A stretch of 64,000 bases of DNA, from assembly GCF_040958095.1 (NCBI RefSeq), contig NC_091176.1, positions 42,228,838 through 42,292,837 on the forward strand. The letters run 5' to 3'. Each line of letters begins with the position of its first letter. Position 1 is the first letter of the stretch. A program made the position numbers and the translations under genes. The DNA comes from Procambarus clarkii (lineage: Eukaryota; Arthropoda; Malacostraca; Decapoda; Cambaridae). Under the pieces are notes generated by a model. It had not been told where the DNA came from, did no database searches, and was given only the letters and a program-made list of their open reading frames with translations. Of the stretch, positions 1 to 13,694 are shown piece after piece.

Positions 1-3000
1 GAGTCAAATTTCCGACATTTCAGACATTTCAAAAACTGCAGGGGGGTTTGGGCAAAATATGACCCATCGCCGTTTCAGTAATTGGCATATTTTCGGTATG
101 AAACGTCGTAATTTGAGATTGAAAAAAGGTGCAGAGAGTCAGAATTCGGCTCAAAAATCACGCTCAAGAGTCAAATTTCCGACATTTCAGACATTTTCAA
201 AACTGCAGGGGGGTTTGGGCAAAATAAGACCCATCGCTGTTTTCAGTAATTGGCATATTTTCGGTATAAAAAGTCGTAATTTGAAACTGAAAATAGGTGC
301 AGAGAGTCAGAATTCGGCTCAAAAATCACGCTCAGGAGTAAAATTTCCGACATTTCAGACATTTTGAAAACTGCAGGGGGGTTTGGGCAAAATATGACCC
401 ATCGCCGTTTTCAGTAATTGGCATATTTTCGGTATAAAAAGTCGTAATTTGAAACTGAAATTACGTGCAGAGAGCCAGAATTCGGCTCAAAAATCACGCT
501 CAGGATTCAAATTTTCGAAATTTCAGACATTTTGAAAACTGCAGTGGGGTTTGGTCAAAATATGACCCATCGCCGCTTTCAGTATTTGGCATATTTTCAG
601 TATAAAAAGTCGTAAATTGAAACTGAAAATAGGTGCAGAGAGTCAGAATTCGGCTCAAAAATCACGCTCAGGAGTCAAATTTCCGAAATTTCAGAAATTT
701 TGAAAACTGCAGGGGGATTTGGGCAAAATATGACCCATCGCTGTTTTCAGTAATTGGCATATTTTCGGTATAAAAAGTCGTAATTTGAAACTGAAAATAG
801 GTGCAGAGAGTCAGAATTCGGCTCAGAAATCACGCTCAGGAGTCAAATTTTCGAAATTTCAGACATTTTGAAAACTGCAGGGGGGTTTGGGCAAAATATG
901 ACACATCGCCATTTTCAGTAATTGGCATATTTTCGGTATAAAAAGTTGTAATTTGAAACTGAAAATTGGTGCAGAGAGTCAGAATTCGGCTCAAAAATCA
1001 CGCTCAGGAGTCAAATTTCCGAAATTTCAGACATTTTGAAAACTGCAGGGGGGTTTGGGCAAAATATGACCCATCGCTGTTTTCAGTAATTGGCATGTTT
1101 TCAGTATAAAAAGTCGTAATTTGAAACTGAAAATAGGTGCAGAGAGTCAGAATTCGGCTCAGAAATCACGCTCAGGAGTCAAATTTCCGACATGTCAGAC
1201 ATTTTGAAAACTGCAGGGGGGTTTGGGCAAAATATGACCCATCGCCGTTTTCAGTAATTGGCATATTTTCGGTATAAAAAGTCGTAATTTGAAACTGAAA
1301 ATAAGTGCAGAGAGTCAGAATTCACCTCAAAAATCACGCACAAGTGTCAAATTTTCGAAATTTCAGACATTTTGAAAACTGCAGGGGAGTTTGGGCAAAA
1401 TATGACCCATCGCTGTTTTCAGTAATTGGCATATTTTCGGTATAAAAAGGCGTAATTTGAAACTGAAAATAGGTGCAGAGAGTCAGAATTCGGCTCAAAA
1501 ATCACGCTCAGGAGTCAAATTTCCGACATTACAGACATTTTGAAAACTGCAGGGGGGTTTGGGCAAAATATGACCCATCGCCGTTTTCAGTAATTGGCAT
1601 ATTTTCGGTATAAAAGGTCGTAATTTGAAACTGAAAATAGGTGCAGTGAGTCAGAATTCGGCTCAAAAATCACGCTCAGGAGTCAAATTTTCGAAATTTC
1701 ACACATTTTGAAAACTGCAGGGGGGTTTGGGCAAAATATGACCCATCGCCGTTTTCAGTTATTGGCATATTTTCGGTATAAAAAGTCGTAATTTGAAACT
1801 GAAAATACGTGCAGAGAGCCAGAATTCGGCACAAAAATCACGCTCAGGAGTCAAATTTTCGAAATTTCAGACATTTTGAAAACTGCAGTGGGGTTTGTTC
1901 AAAATATGACCCATCGCCGCTTTCAGTATTTGGCATATTTTCGGTATAAAAAGTCGTAATTTGAAACTGAAAATAGGTGCAGAGAGTCAGAATTCGGCTC
2001 AAAAATCACGCTCAGGAGTCAAATTTCCGAAATTTCAGAAATCTTGAAAACTGCAGGGGGATTTGGGCAAAATATGACCCATCGCTGTTTTCAGTAATTG
2101 GCATATTTTCGGTATAAAAAGTCGTAATTTGAAACTGAAAATAGGTGCAGAGAGTCAGAATTCGGCTCAGAAATCACGCTCAGGAGTCAAATTTTCGAAA
2201 TTTCAGACATTTTGAAAACTGCAGGGGGGTTTGGGCAAAATATGACACATCGCCATTTTCAGTAATTGGCATATTTTCGGTATAAAAAGTTGTAATTTGA
2301 AACTGAAAATAGGTGCAGAGAGTCAGAATTCGGCTCAAAAATCACGCTCAGGAGTCAAATTTCCGAAATTTCAGACATTTTGAAAACTGCAAGGGGGTTT
2401 GGGCAAAATATGACCCATCGCTGTTTTCAGTAATTGGCATATTTTCAGTATAAAAAGTCGTAATTTTAAACTGAAAATAGGTGCAGAGAGTCAGAATTCG
2501 GCTCAGAAATCACGCTCAGGAGTCAAATTTCCGACATTTCAGACATTTTGAAAACTGCAGGGGGGTTTGGGCAAAATATGACCCATCGCCGTTTTCAGTA
2601 ATTGGCATATTTTCGGTATAAAAAGTCGTAATTTGAAACTGAAAATAGGTGCAGAGAGTCAGAATTCGGCTCAAAAGTCACGCTCAGGAGTCAAATTTTC
2701 GAAATTTCAGACATTTTGAAAACTGCAGGGGGGATTGGGCAAAATATGACCCATCGCTGTTTTCAGTAATTGGCATATTTTCGGTATAAAAAGTCGTAAA
2801 TTGAAACTGAAAATAGGTGCAGAGAGTCAGAATTCGGCTCAGAAATCACGCTCAGGAGTCAAATTTCAGATATTTCAGACATTTTGAAAACTGCAGGGGG
2901 GTTTGGGCAAAATATGACCCATCGCGGTTTTCAGTAATTGGCATATTTTCGGTATAAAAAGTCGTAATTTGAAACTGAAAATAGGTGCAGAGAGTCAGAA

Positions 3001-6000
3001 TTCGGCTCAAAAATCACGCTCAGGAGTCAAATTTCCGACATGTCAGACATTTTGAAAACTGCAGGGGGGTTTGGGCAAAATATGACCTATCGCCGTTTTC
3101 AGTAATTGGCATATTTTCGATATAAAAAGTCGTAATTTGAAACTGAAAATAGGTGCAGAAAGTCAGAATTCGGCTCAAAAATCACGCTCAGGAGTCAAAT
3201 TTCCGACATTTCAGACATTTTGAAAACTGCAGGGGGGTTTGGGCAAAATATCACCCTTCGCCGTTTTCAGTAATTGGCATATTTTCGGTGTAAAAAGTCG
3301 TAATATGAAACTGAAAATAAGTGCAGAGAGTCAGAATTCGGCTCAAAAATCACGCTCAGGAGTCAAATTTCCGACATTTCAGACATTTTGAAAACTGCAG
3401 GGGGGTTTGGGCAAAATATGACCCATCGCCGTTTTCAGTAATTGGCATATTTTCGGTATAAAAAGTCGTAATTTGAAAATGAAAATTGGTGCAGAGAGTC
3501 AGAATTCGGCTCAAAAATCATGCTCAGGAGTCAAATTTCCGAAATTTCAGACATTTTGAAAACTGCAGTGGGGTTTGGTCAAAATATGACCCATCGCCGC
3601 TTTCAGTATTTGGCATATTTTCGGTATAAAAATTCGTAATTTGAAACTGAAAATAGGTGCAGAGAGTCAGAATTCGGCTCAAAAATCACGCTCAGGAGTC
3701 AAATTTCCGAAATTTCAGAAATTTTGAAAACTGCAGGGGGATTTGGGCAAAATATGACCCATCGCTGTTTTCAGTAATTGGCATATTTTCGGTATAAAAA
3801 GTCGTAATTTGAAACTGAAAATAGGTGCAGAGAGTCAGAATTCGGCTCAAAAATCACGCTCAGGAGTCAAATTTCCGACATTACAGACATTTTGAAAACT
3901 GCAGGGGGGTTTGGGCAAAATATGACCCATCGCCGTTTTCAGTAATTGGCATATTTTCGGTATAAAAGGTCGTAATTTGAAACTGAAAATAGGTGCAGTG
4001 AGTCAGAATTCGGCTCAAAAATCACGCTCAGGAGTCAAATTTTCGAAATTTCACACATTTTGAAAACTGCAGGGGGGTTTGGGCAAAATATGACCCATCG
4101 CCGTTTTCAGTTATTGGCATATTTTCGGTATAAAAAGTCGTAATTTGAAACTGAAAATAGGTGCAGAGAGTCAGAATTCGGCTCAAAAATCACGCTCAGG
4201 AGTCAAATTTCCGACATTTCAGACATTTTGAAAACTGCAGGGGGGTTTGGGCAAAATATGACCCATCGCCGTTTTCAGTAATTGGCATATTTTCGGTATA
4301 AAAAGTCGTAATTTGAAACTGAAAATACGTGCAGAGAGCCAGAATTCGGCACAAAAATCACGCTCAGGAGTCAAATTTTCGAAATTTCAGACATTTTGAA
4401 AACTGCAGTGGGGTTTGTTCAAAATATGACCCATCGCCGCTTTCAGTATTTGGCATATTTTCGGTATAAAAAGTCGTAATTTGAAACTGAAAATAGGTGC
4501 AGAGAGTCAGAATTCGGCTCAAAAATCACGCTCAGGAGTCAAATTTCCGAAATTTCAGAAATCTTGAAAACTGCAGGGGGATTTGGGCAAAATATGACCC
4601 ATCGCTGTTTTCAGTAATTGGCATATTTTCGGTATAAAAAGTCGTAATTTGAAACTGAAAATAGGTGCAGAGAGTCAGAATTCGGCTCAGAAATCACGCT
4701 CAGGAGTCAAATTTTCGAAATTTCAGACATTTTGAAAACTGCAGGGGGATTTGGGCAAAATATGACACATCGCCATTTTCAGTAATTGGCATATTTTCGG
4801 TATAAAAAGTTGTAATTTGAAACTGAAAATAGGTGCAGAGAGTCAGAATTCGGCTCAAAAATCACGCTCAGGAGTCAAATTTCCGAAATTTCAGACATTT
4901 TGAAAACTGCAAGGGGGTTTGGGCAAAATATGACCCATCGCTGTTTTCAGTAATTGGCATATTTTCAGTATAAAAAGTCGTAATTTTAAACTGAAAATAG
5001 GTGCAGAGAGTCAGAATTCGGCTCAGAAATCACGCTCAGGAGTCAAATTTCCGACATTTCAGACATTTTGAAAACTGCAGGGGGGTTTGGGCAAAATATG
5101 ACCCATCGCCGTTTTCAGTAATTGGCATATTTTCGGTATAAAAAGTCGTAATTTGAAACTGAAAATAGGTGCAGAGAGTCAGAATTCGGCTCAAAAGTCA
5201 CGCTCAGGAGTCAAATTTTCGAAATTTCAGACATTTTGAAAACTGCAGGGGGGATTGGGCAAAATATGACCCATCGCTGTTTTCAGTAATTGGCATATTT
5301 TCGGTATAAAAAGTCGTAAATTGAAACTGAAAATAGGTGCAGAGAGTCAGAATTCGGCTCAGAAATCACGCTCAGGAGTCAAATTTCAGATATTTCAGAC
5401 ATTTTGAAAACTGCAGGGGGGTTTGGGCAAAATATGACCCATCTCGGTTTTCAGTAATTGGCATATTTTCGGTATAAAAAGTCGTAATTTGAAACTGAAA
5501 ATAGGTGCAGAGAGTCAGAATTCGGCTCAAAAATCACGCTCAGGAGTCAAATTTCCGACATGTCAGACATTTTGAAAACTGCAGGGGGGTTTGGGCAAAA
5601 TATGACCTATCGCCGTTTTCAGTAATTGGCATATTTTCGATATAAAAAGTCGTAATTTGAAACTGAAAATAGGTGCAGAAAGTCAGAATTCGGCTCAAAA
5701 ATCACGCTCAGGAGTCAAATTTCCGACATTTCAGACATTTTGAAAACTGCAGGGGGGTTTGGGCAAAATATCACCCTTCGCCGTTTTCAGTAATTGGCAT
5801 ATTTTCGGTGTAAAAAGTCGTAATATGAAACTGAAAATAAGTGCAGAGAGTCAGAATTCGGCTCAAAAATCACGCTCAGGAGTCAAATTTCCGACATGTC
5901 AGACATTTTGAAAACTGCAGGGGGGTTTGGGCAAAATATGACCCATCGCCGTTTTCAGTAATTGGCATATTTTCGGTATAAAAAGTCGTAATTTGAAAAT

Positions 6001-9000
6001 GAAAATTGGTGCAGAGAGTCAGAATTCGGCTCAAAAATCATGCTCAGGAGTCAAATTTCCGAAATTTCAGACATTTTGAAAACTGCAGTGGGGTTTGGTC
6101 AAAATATGACCCATCGCCGCTTTCAGTATTTGGCATATTTTCGGTATAAAAATTCGTAATTTGAAACTGAAAATAGGTGCAGAGAGTCAGAATTCGGCTC
6201 AAAAATCACGCTCAGGAGTCAAATTTCCGAAATTTCAGAAATTTTGAAAACTGCAGGGGGATTTGGGCAAAATATGACCCATCGCTGTTTTCAGTAATTG
6301 GCATATTTTCGGTATAAAAAGTCGTAATTTGAAACTGAAAATAGGTGCAGAGAGTCAGAATTCGGCTCAAAAATCACGCTCAGGAGTCAAATTTCCGACA
6401 TTACAGACATTTTGAAAACTGCAGGGGGGTTTGGGCAAAATATGACCCATCGCCGTTTTCAGTAATTGGCATATTTTCGGTATAAAAGGTCGTAATTTGA
6501 AACTGAAAATAGGTGCAGTGAGTCAGAATTCGGCTCAAAAATCACGCTCAGGAGTCAAATTTTCGAAATTTCACACATTTTGAAAACTGCAGGGGGGTTT
6601 GGGCAAAATATGACCCATCGCCGTTTTCAGTTATTGGCATATTTTCGGTATAAAAAGTCGTAATTTGAAACTGAAAATAGGTGCAGAGAGTCAGAATTCG
6701 GCTCAAAAATCACGCTCAGGAGTCAAATTTCCGACATTTCAGACATTTTGAAAACTGCAGGGGGGTTTGGGCAAAATATGACCCATCGCCGTTTTCAGTA
6801 ATTGGCATATTTTCGGTATAAAAAGTCGTAATTTGAAACTGAAAATACGTGCAGAGAGCCAGAATTCGGCACAAAAATCACGCTCAGGAGTCAAATTTTC
6901 GAAATTTCAGACATTTTGAAAACTGCAGTGGGGTTTGTTCAAAATATGACCCATCGCCGCTTTCAGTATTTGGCATATTTTCGGTATAAAAAGTCGTAAT
7001 TTGAAACTGAAAATAGGTGCAGAGAGTCAGAATTCGGCTCAAAAATCACGCTCAGGAGTCAAATTTCCGAAATTTCAGAAATCTTGAAAACTGCAGGGGG
7101 ATTTGGGCAAAATATGACCCATCGCTGTTTTCAGTAATTGGCATATTTTCGGTATAAAAAGTCGTAATTTGAAACTGAAAATAGGTGCAGAGAGTCAGAA
7201 TTCGGCTCAGAAATCACGCTCAGGAGTCAAATTTTCGAAATTTCAGACATTTTGAAAACTGCAGGGGGGTTTGGGCAAAATATGACACATCGCCATTTTC
7301 AGTAATTGGCATATTTTCGGTATAAAAAGTTGTAATTTGAAACTGAAAATAGGTGCAGAGAGTCAGAATTCGGCTCAAAAATCACGCTCAGGAGTCAAAT
7401 TTCCGAAATTTCAGACATTTTGAAAACTGCAAGGGGGTTTGGGCAAAATATGACCCATCGCTGTTTTCAGTAATTGGCATATTTTCAGTATAAAAAGTCG
7501 TAATTTTAAACTGAAAATAGGTGCAGAGAGTCAGAATTCGGCTCAGAAATCACGCTCAGGAGTCAAATTTCCGACATTTCAGACATTTTGAAAACTGCAG
7601 GGGGGTTTGGGCAAAATATGACCCATCGCCGTTTTCAGTAATTGGCATATTTTCGGTATAAAAAGTCGTAATTTGAAACTGAAAATAGGTGCAGAGAGTC
7701 AGAATTCGGCTCAAAAGTCACGCTCAGGAGTCAAATTTTCGAAATTTCAGACATTTTGAAAACTGCAGGGGGGATTGGGCAAAATATGACCCATCGCTGT
7801 TTTCAGTAATTGGCATATTTTCGGTATAAAAAGTCGTAAATTGAAACTGAAAATAGGTGCAGAGAGTCAGAATTCGGCTCAGAAATCACGCTCAGGAGTC
7901 AAATTTCAGATATTTCAGACATTTTGAAAACTGCAGGGGGGTTTGGGCAAAATATGACCCATCTCGGTTTTCAGTAATTGGCATATTTTCGGTATAAAAA
8001 GTCGTAATTTGAAACTGAAAATAGGTGCAGAGAGTCAGAATTCGGCTCAAAAATCACGCTCAGGAGTCAAATTTCCGACATGTCAGACATTTTGAAAACT
8101 GCAGGGGGGTTTGGGCAAAATATGACCTATCGCCGTTTTCAGTAATTGGCATATTTTCGATATAAAAAGTCGTAATTTGAAACTGAAAATAGGTGCAGAA
8201 AGTCAGAATTCGGCTCAAAAATCACGCTCAGGAGTCAAATTTCCGACATTTCAGACATTTTGAAAACTGCAGGGGGGTTTGGGCAAAATATCACCCTTCG
8301 CCGTTTTCAGTAATTGGCATATTTTCGGTGTAAAAAGTCGTAATATGAAACTGAAAATAAGTGCAGAGAGTCAGAATTCGGCTCAAAAATCACGCTCAGG
8401 AGTCAAATTTCCGACATGTCAGACATTTTGAAAACTGCAGGGGGGTTTGGGCAAAATATGACCCATCGCCGTTTTCAGTAATTGGCATATTTTCGGTATA
8501 AAAAGTCGTAATTTGAAAATGAAAATTGGTGCAGAGAGTCAGAATTCGGCTCAAAAATCATGCTCAGGAGTCAAATTTCCGAAATTTCAGACATTTTGAA
8601 AACTGCAGTGGGGTTTGGTCAAAATATGACCCATCGCCGCTTTCAGTATTTGGCATATTTTCGGTATAAAAATTCGTAATTTGAAACTGAAAATAGGTGC
8701 AGAGAGTCAGAATTCGGCTCAAAAATCACGCTCAGGAGTCAAATTTCCGAAATTTCAGAAATTTTGAAAACTGCAGGGGGATTTGGGCAAAATATGACCC
8801 ATCGCTGTTTTCAGTAATTGGCATATTTTCGGTATAAAAAGTCGTAATTTGAAACTGAAAATAGGTGCAGAGAGTCAGAATTCGGCTCAAAAATCACGCT
8901 CAGGAGTCAAATTTCCGACATTACAGACATTTTGAAAACTGCAGGGGGGTTTGGCAAACTATGACCCATCGCCGTTTTCAGTAATTGGCATATTTTCGGT

Positions 9001-10840
9001 ATAAAAAGTCGTAATTTGAAACTGAAAATAGGTGCAGTGAGTCAGAATTCGGCTCAAAAATCACACTCAGGAGTCAAATTTTCGAAATTTCAGACATTTT
9101 GAAAACTGCAGGGGGGTTTGGGCAAAATATGACCCATCGCCGTTTTCAGTAATTGGCATATTTTCGGTATAAAAAGTCGTAATTTGAAACTGAAAATAGG
9201 TGCAGAGAGTCAGATTTCGGCTCAAAAATCACGCTCAGGATTCAAATTTCCGAAATTTCAGACATTTTGAAAACTGCAGGGGGGTTTGGGCAAAATATGA
9301 CCCATCGCCGTTTTCAGTAATTGGCATATTTTCGGTATAAAAATTCGTAATTTGAAACTGAAAATAGGTGCAGAGAGTCAGAATTCGGCTCAAAAATCAT
9401 GCTCAGGAGTCAAATTTTCGAAATTTCAGACATTTTGAAAACTGCAGTGGGGTTTGGTCAAAATATGACCCATCGCCACTTTCAGTATTTGGCATATTTT
9501 CGGAATAAAAAGTCGTAATATGAAACTGAAAATAGGTGCAGAGAGTCAGAATTCGGCTAAAAAATCACGCTCAGGAGTCAAATTTCCGACATTTCAGACA
9601 TTTTGAAAACTGCAGGGAGGTTTGGGCAAAATATGACCCATCGCCGTTTTCAGTAATTGGCATATTTTCGGTATAAAAAGTCGTAATTTGAAACTGAAAA
9701 TAGGTGCAGAGAGTCAGAATTCGGCTCAAAAATCACGCTCAGGAGTCAAATTTCCGACATGTCAGACATTTTGAAAACTGCAGGGGGGTTTGGGCAAAAT
9801 ATGACCCTTCGCCGTTTTCAGTAATTGGCATATTTTCGATATAAAAAGTCGTAATTTGAAACTAAAAGTAGGTACAGAAAGTCAGAATTCGGCTCAAAAA
9901 TCACGCTCAGGAGTCAAATTTCCGACATTTCAGACATTTTGAAAACTGCAGGGGGGTTTGGGCAAAATATGACCCATCGCCGTTTTCAGTAATTGGCATA
10001 TTTTCGGTATAAAAAGTCGTAATTTGAAACTGAAAATTGGTGCAGAGAGTCAGAATTCGGCTCAAAAATCACGCTCAGGAGTCAAATTTCCGAAATTTCA
10101 GAAATTTTGAAAACTGCAGGGGGGTTTGGGCAAAATTTGACCCATCGCTGTTTATAGTAATTGGCATATTTTCGGTATAAAAAGTCGTAATTTGAAACTG
10201 AAAATAGGTGCAGAGAGTCAGAATTCGGCTCAGAAATCACGCTCAGGAGTCAAATTTTCGAAATTTCAGACATTTTGAAAACTGCAGGGGGGTTTGGGCA
10301 AAATATGACCCATCGCCATTTTCAGTAATTGGCATATTTTCGGTATAAAAAGTCGTAATTTGAAACTGAAAATAGGTGCAGAGAGTCAGAATTCGGCTCA
10401 AAAATCACGCTCAGGAGTCAAATTTCCGAAATTTCAGACATTTTGAAAACTGCAGGGGGGTTTGGGCAAAATATGACCCATCGCTGTTTTCAGTAATTGG
10501 CATGTTTTCGGTATAAAAAGTCGTAATTTGAAACTGAAAATAGGTGCAGAGAGTCAGAATTCGGCTCAGAAATCACGCTCAGGAGTCAAATTTCCGACAT
10601 TTCAGACATTTTGAAAACTGCAGGGGGGTTTGGGCAAACTATGACCCATCACCGTTTTCAGTAATTGGCATATTTTCGGTATAAAAAGTCGTATTTTGAA
10701 ACAGAAAATAGGTGCAGAGAGTCAGAATTCGGCTCAAAAATCACGCTCAGGAGTCAAATTTTCGAAATTTCAGACATTTTGAAAACTGCAGGGGGGTTTG
10801 GGCAAAATATGACCCATCGCCGTTTTCAGTAATTGGCATA
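1..10840 (+). repeat. 168-bp satellite array with 15-monomer higher-order repeat
   Basis: A tandem array of an AT-rich monomer of about 168 bp fills this stretch (starts at 1, 168, 336 and so on; about 64 copies). Most monomers carry an EcoRI site (GAATTC) and a PstI site (CTGCAG) at fixed places. Monomers differ from each other by a few percent, but diagnostic variants recur at 2520 bp (15 monomers). For example, the ACGTGCAGAGAGCC variant lies at about 1807, 4327 and 6847, and the TTTCAGATATTTCAG variant on lines 2821, 5341 and 7861. Near-identical units therefore run 1801-4320, 4321-6840 and 6841 to about 8950. A related 8-monomer version (1344 bp) spans about 465-1808. Short ORFs here are by-products of the repeat. 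The last monomer is cut at 10840 by the BEL/Pao 5' LTR. Confidence 0.95.
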
Positions 10841-12433
10841 TGTTGGATATTTCCAACATCGAATACAGCATTGTTGTATTCTCATTACTTATTACTAACC
10901 ATACTTAATATTGTAGTAAGTAAAATTAACAACTCGTAGAATTCTCTTGTACTAATAATTCATCTGTGCATTAGGCTAGAATTCTCACGTCACCTGACGC
11001 CAGTATTGCGTCAGATTTCTTTACAGTAAAACACATTATACTCAATTTGTGTGAGAATTAAATACGATTCTCCATAATTAAAGCATTCTGTATGACAACT
11101 GATTGCAGACGAATTGTTCTCTAACTAAAAGCCGAATAGAGCGTTAGAATTATACCGTCTACCTCGCGATAGTGTTAACGTCATCAATGAATGCCATGGG
11201 GAGACATTAATTCCTCCTTCTTATATATTTACTATTCTTAAATAGTTAAATAATAATATTTCGTTCCTCTAAATAATAAACCCGTCCAGTCTTTAGAGTT
11301 TCAAGCGCGAATGCTAGAAATATTAATATTCAAGACAATTATTTGTGTCATGAACGTCGACTCGGCGTGGGTTGGGGACGCCATCCTCAGTCGGTACGCG
11401 GACACGTGCAGAGCCGGAAGGAGGCAGAACCGTACTTACCGTACTCATAAACGACGCCATTGCCCAGCAAATCGGGCAGGTGTTATTCATCCGCAGATGA
11501 AAGCCGCCACTGTGAGGCGTGAACGACCTTGCAGATAATATCTTCAACTAGTGCTGGTGTTAAAAGAGGGACCCTAGACTTGGTTCCTGACGACACGTGA
11601 TCAGCCAGCTTGAAACGCATCAATCCAGGATAGGTTCACCGGAGCCTGGGATGCGAAATTACGGCAATCTTAATACTTATACAGTGCCCACAGCTAAGTA
11701 CCCTTTATTTGATGCATCATTTACAGGTCTAATAATAGCGGGGTGATTGCGCGTCACGCGGCGAGATAACACCTAATAACAGGTGATTTGAATTCCATCT
11801 GTAGATATCAATAATCTTGAATATGAATTGAGTAGTTAAATCAATTGCTACTGGTAGTTATTTATCTTGCAGCTCGAGAGACGAATTCCTCATGCTGTCT
11901 TCTCCATGTTAACCGTGCCATTCGTCAGTGTACCAGACTTGGAGATTAAGAGGACTTCCAGGGTTATCTAAAGGAACCTACTACAAGCTAAGGCTTATTT
12001 CTTTTGTCCATATTCTAGCAATTTGATACATTCAGAATGTTTAACATAATGTGTGATTTACTGTAACTCATTGCTATGTTCATATTCATGTTCTTCTTTA
12101 TATGAATAATATTATATTCAGCATTATTTATAGGATTAGATTATTATTAATTGAATTAGTGAACGAACCACACTGATTCCTGGACGTACTTACCTCTAGT
12201 AATAACCCCCCAATGTAGGTGTTTGAGGTTTGTTTCTTTAATAATACAGCCCATTAATTATTCTTATGATCATACTTTCTAGTCATATCCATAGTCACTG
12301 GTTTTCTCTAGAATTTTATTTAATGATCTGAAATTCTCAGTTTCCCTCTTTACTTTAAAAGCGGGTGGTCCTTCGTAATTTAATTTACTATTTTAATTAT
12401 TAATTAATCAGAATCAAGCCCAAATATCCCACA
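10841..12433 (+). repeat. BEL/Pao 5' LTR
   Basis: This 1593-bp copy starts TGTTGGATATTTCC and ends TATCCCACA. It aligns along its whole length with 19468-21084. Shared blocks include a segment reading GTGAATGCCATGG (about 11187 here, 19817 in the other copy), CAGTAATAACCCCCC-like runs and the 3' stretch TAAAAGCGGGTGGTCCTTCG. The short ORFs at about 11311-11547 have no support. Confidence 0.9.
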
Positions 12434-12436
12434 TTA

Positions 12437-12454
12437 TGGTTCTTCGAACCGGAT
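12437..12454 (+). other. candidate tRNA primer-binding site of the BEL/Pao element
   Basis: TGGTTCTTCGAACCGGAT begins with TGG three bases inside the 5' LTR, as primer-binding sites do. I cannot match it confidently to a particular tRNA 3' end, so the assignment is positional only. Confidence 0.35.
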
Positions 12455-12603
12455 AGGCATTAAATTTATAATTAAAATATTAACCATTAATAGCTAATCC
12501 TTGTGTGATAGAAGCTAGATTAACTATTTAATTAATTGTGTCAACTAACATTGTAACACATCAGTTAGCCTAGATCACACTAACATTTTGCTACTTTTAC
12601 CTC

Positions 12604-13122
12604 ATGTATAAAGTGGCTTTAGTGGGTCATAGCCAATTATCCACAACACTTAGACCTATACCTCACACCGAGGTGAGAATCTTTAGGTCACCAGGAGCAA
12701 CAGCTCATAACTTTTACAATAACCCCACCCTAACACTTGCGTTAGAGTGGCCTCACCACCTAACCATTATATACTTAGATGGTAATGACATCCACCCCAC
12801 TCGTCATCCAGCCGAGGTGATCAAACACCTCAAAGCCATAATTTCTTCTTTCAAACTCATCAGTGAATCGGTAGTATTCACAATAGTGGAACCTCGCCAA
12901 CCAAGTCAAAATAATCGTTGGGGAGTAACCCCAGAATACTACCTGAGAGCTGCTAAGTACATAAATTTCAGGCTGAAAAAACGAGTGAGATTGGATGCCA
13001 CATATATCCAATTTACAGCCAGGCCTTACAGACAGAACCTGACCAGAGACGGTGTACATTTGTCAGGGGAATCTAGGTTGCATGTGGTTGACAAGTTAAT
13101 TAACACCATCAACCATCACTAA
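12604..13122 (+). CDS. SGNH/GDSL hydrolase-like protein inside the BEL/Pao element
   Basis: This 172-aa ORF is intact. It lies 170 bp after the 5' LTR and 572 bp before gag, in a different frame from gag. The four SGNH-hydrolase blocks are present in order. Block I is VGHSQ with Ser10 (GHS instead of the usual GDS). Block II is SPGA with Gly31. Block III is DGND with Gly60-Asn61-Asp62. Block V is DGVHLS with Asp149 and His152 in the DxxH spacing. Ser10, Gly31, Asn61 and Asp149/His152 would form the oxyanion hole and catalytic residues. The length fits a complete single SGNH domain, with no signal peptide or membrane segment. SGNH/esterase domains are known in CR1/L2 LINE ORF1 proteins and in some tyrosine-recombinase (Ngaro/DIRS-type) retroelements. 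I know of no standard BEL/Pao element with one before gag. It stayed open while gag-pol gained several stops. The substrate is unknown. Confidence 0.75.
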   Translation: MYKVALVGHSQLSTTLRPIPHTEVRIFRSPGATAHNFYNNPTLTLALEWPHHLTIIYLDGNDIHPTRHPAEVIKHLKAIISSFKLISESVVFTIVEPRQPSQNNRWGVTPEYYLRAAKYINFRLKKRVRLDATYIQFTARPYRQNLTRDGVHLSGESRLHVVDKLINTINHH

Positions 13123-13694
13123 AGGCTGTGGCTAGCAAGCCAAACTTAACTGTACATAATTATTCACCTGTGTGTGCAAGAGCACTCTTATAAAAGAAAA
13201 AAACCAAAAATACAGCACAACTATATTCACCTTACTGCACCACAATAATCTTTACCCATGTTAGTAGGTAGAATTTAGGCTGAGATTGTGCTGAATTTGG
13301 TACAAGCCCAGACTAAATAATTTTATAGTTCTTAGTTAGGAATTATTACGACTAGATCTAAAACTAGTCAGTGTTGTGTATATATTACATTATTTGTGCT
13401 GACCCTCTATAGGGTGGGATAAATTTTGAGATAACTCTGATTGGAGTGTCTCCATAATATTTCTCTTGTATGCATTATTTTGTGTATCTATTTTGTGTAT
13501 TGCTGGATTATCTCCATTAACTCTGATGGTGATAAGGATGAGCTAACCGGACGAGAACTAATGGTGAAGTTCAGACAGTACACAAAATATCTAGCTACTT
13601 GTTGTTAGGTAGGTAGGTACATTCAACCTCAAGTGAGGTAAAATATAAAGTAGTCACCTTAAATTAGGCTACAATTAATGTTACCTGTTCACTA
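13123..13694 (+). other. spacer between SGNH ORF and gag
   Basis: AT-rich internal sequence of the BEL/Pao element with no supported ORF. A short GTAGGTAGGTAGGTAC-like run lies near 13605-13620. It could act as the leader for gag translation, but nothing specific shows this. Confidence 0.5.

Noticed and set aside
1-10840. CRISPR-like or coding interpretation of the regular 168-bp repeats
   Set aside because: There are no unique spacers, and the whole monomer repeats. The setting is eukaryotic satellite DNA.
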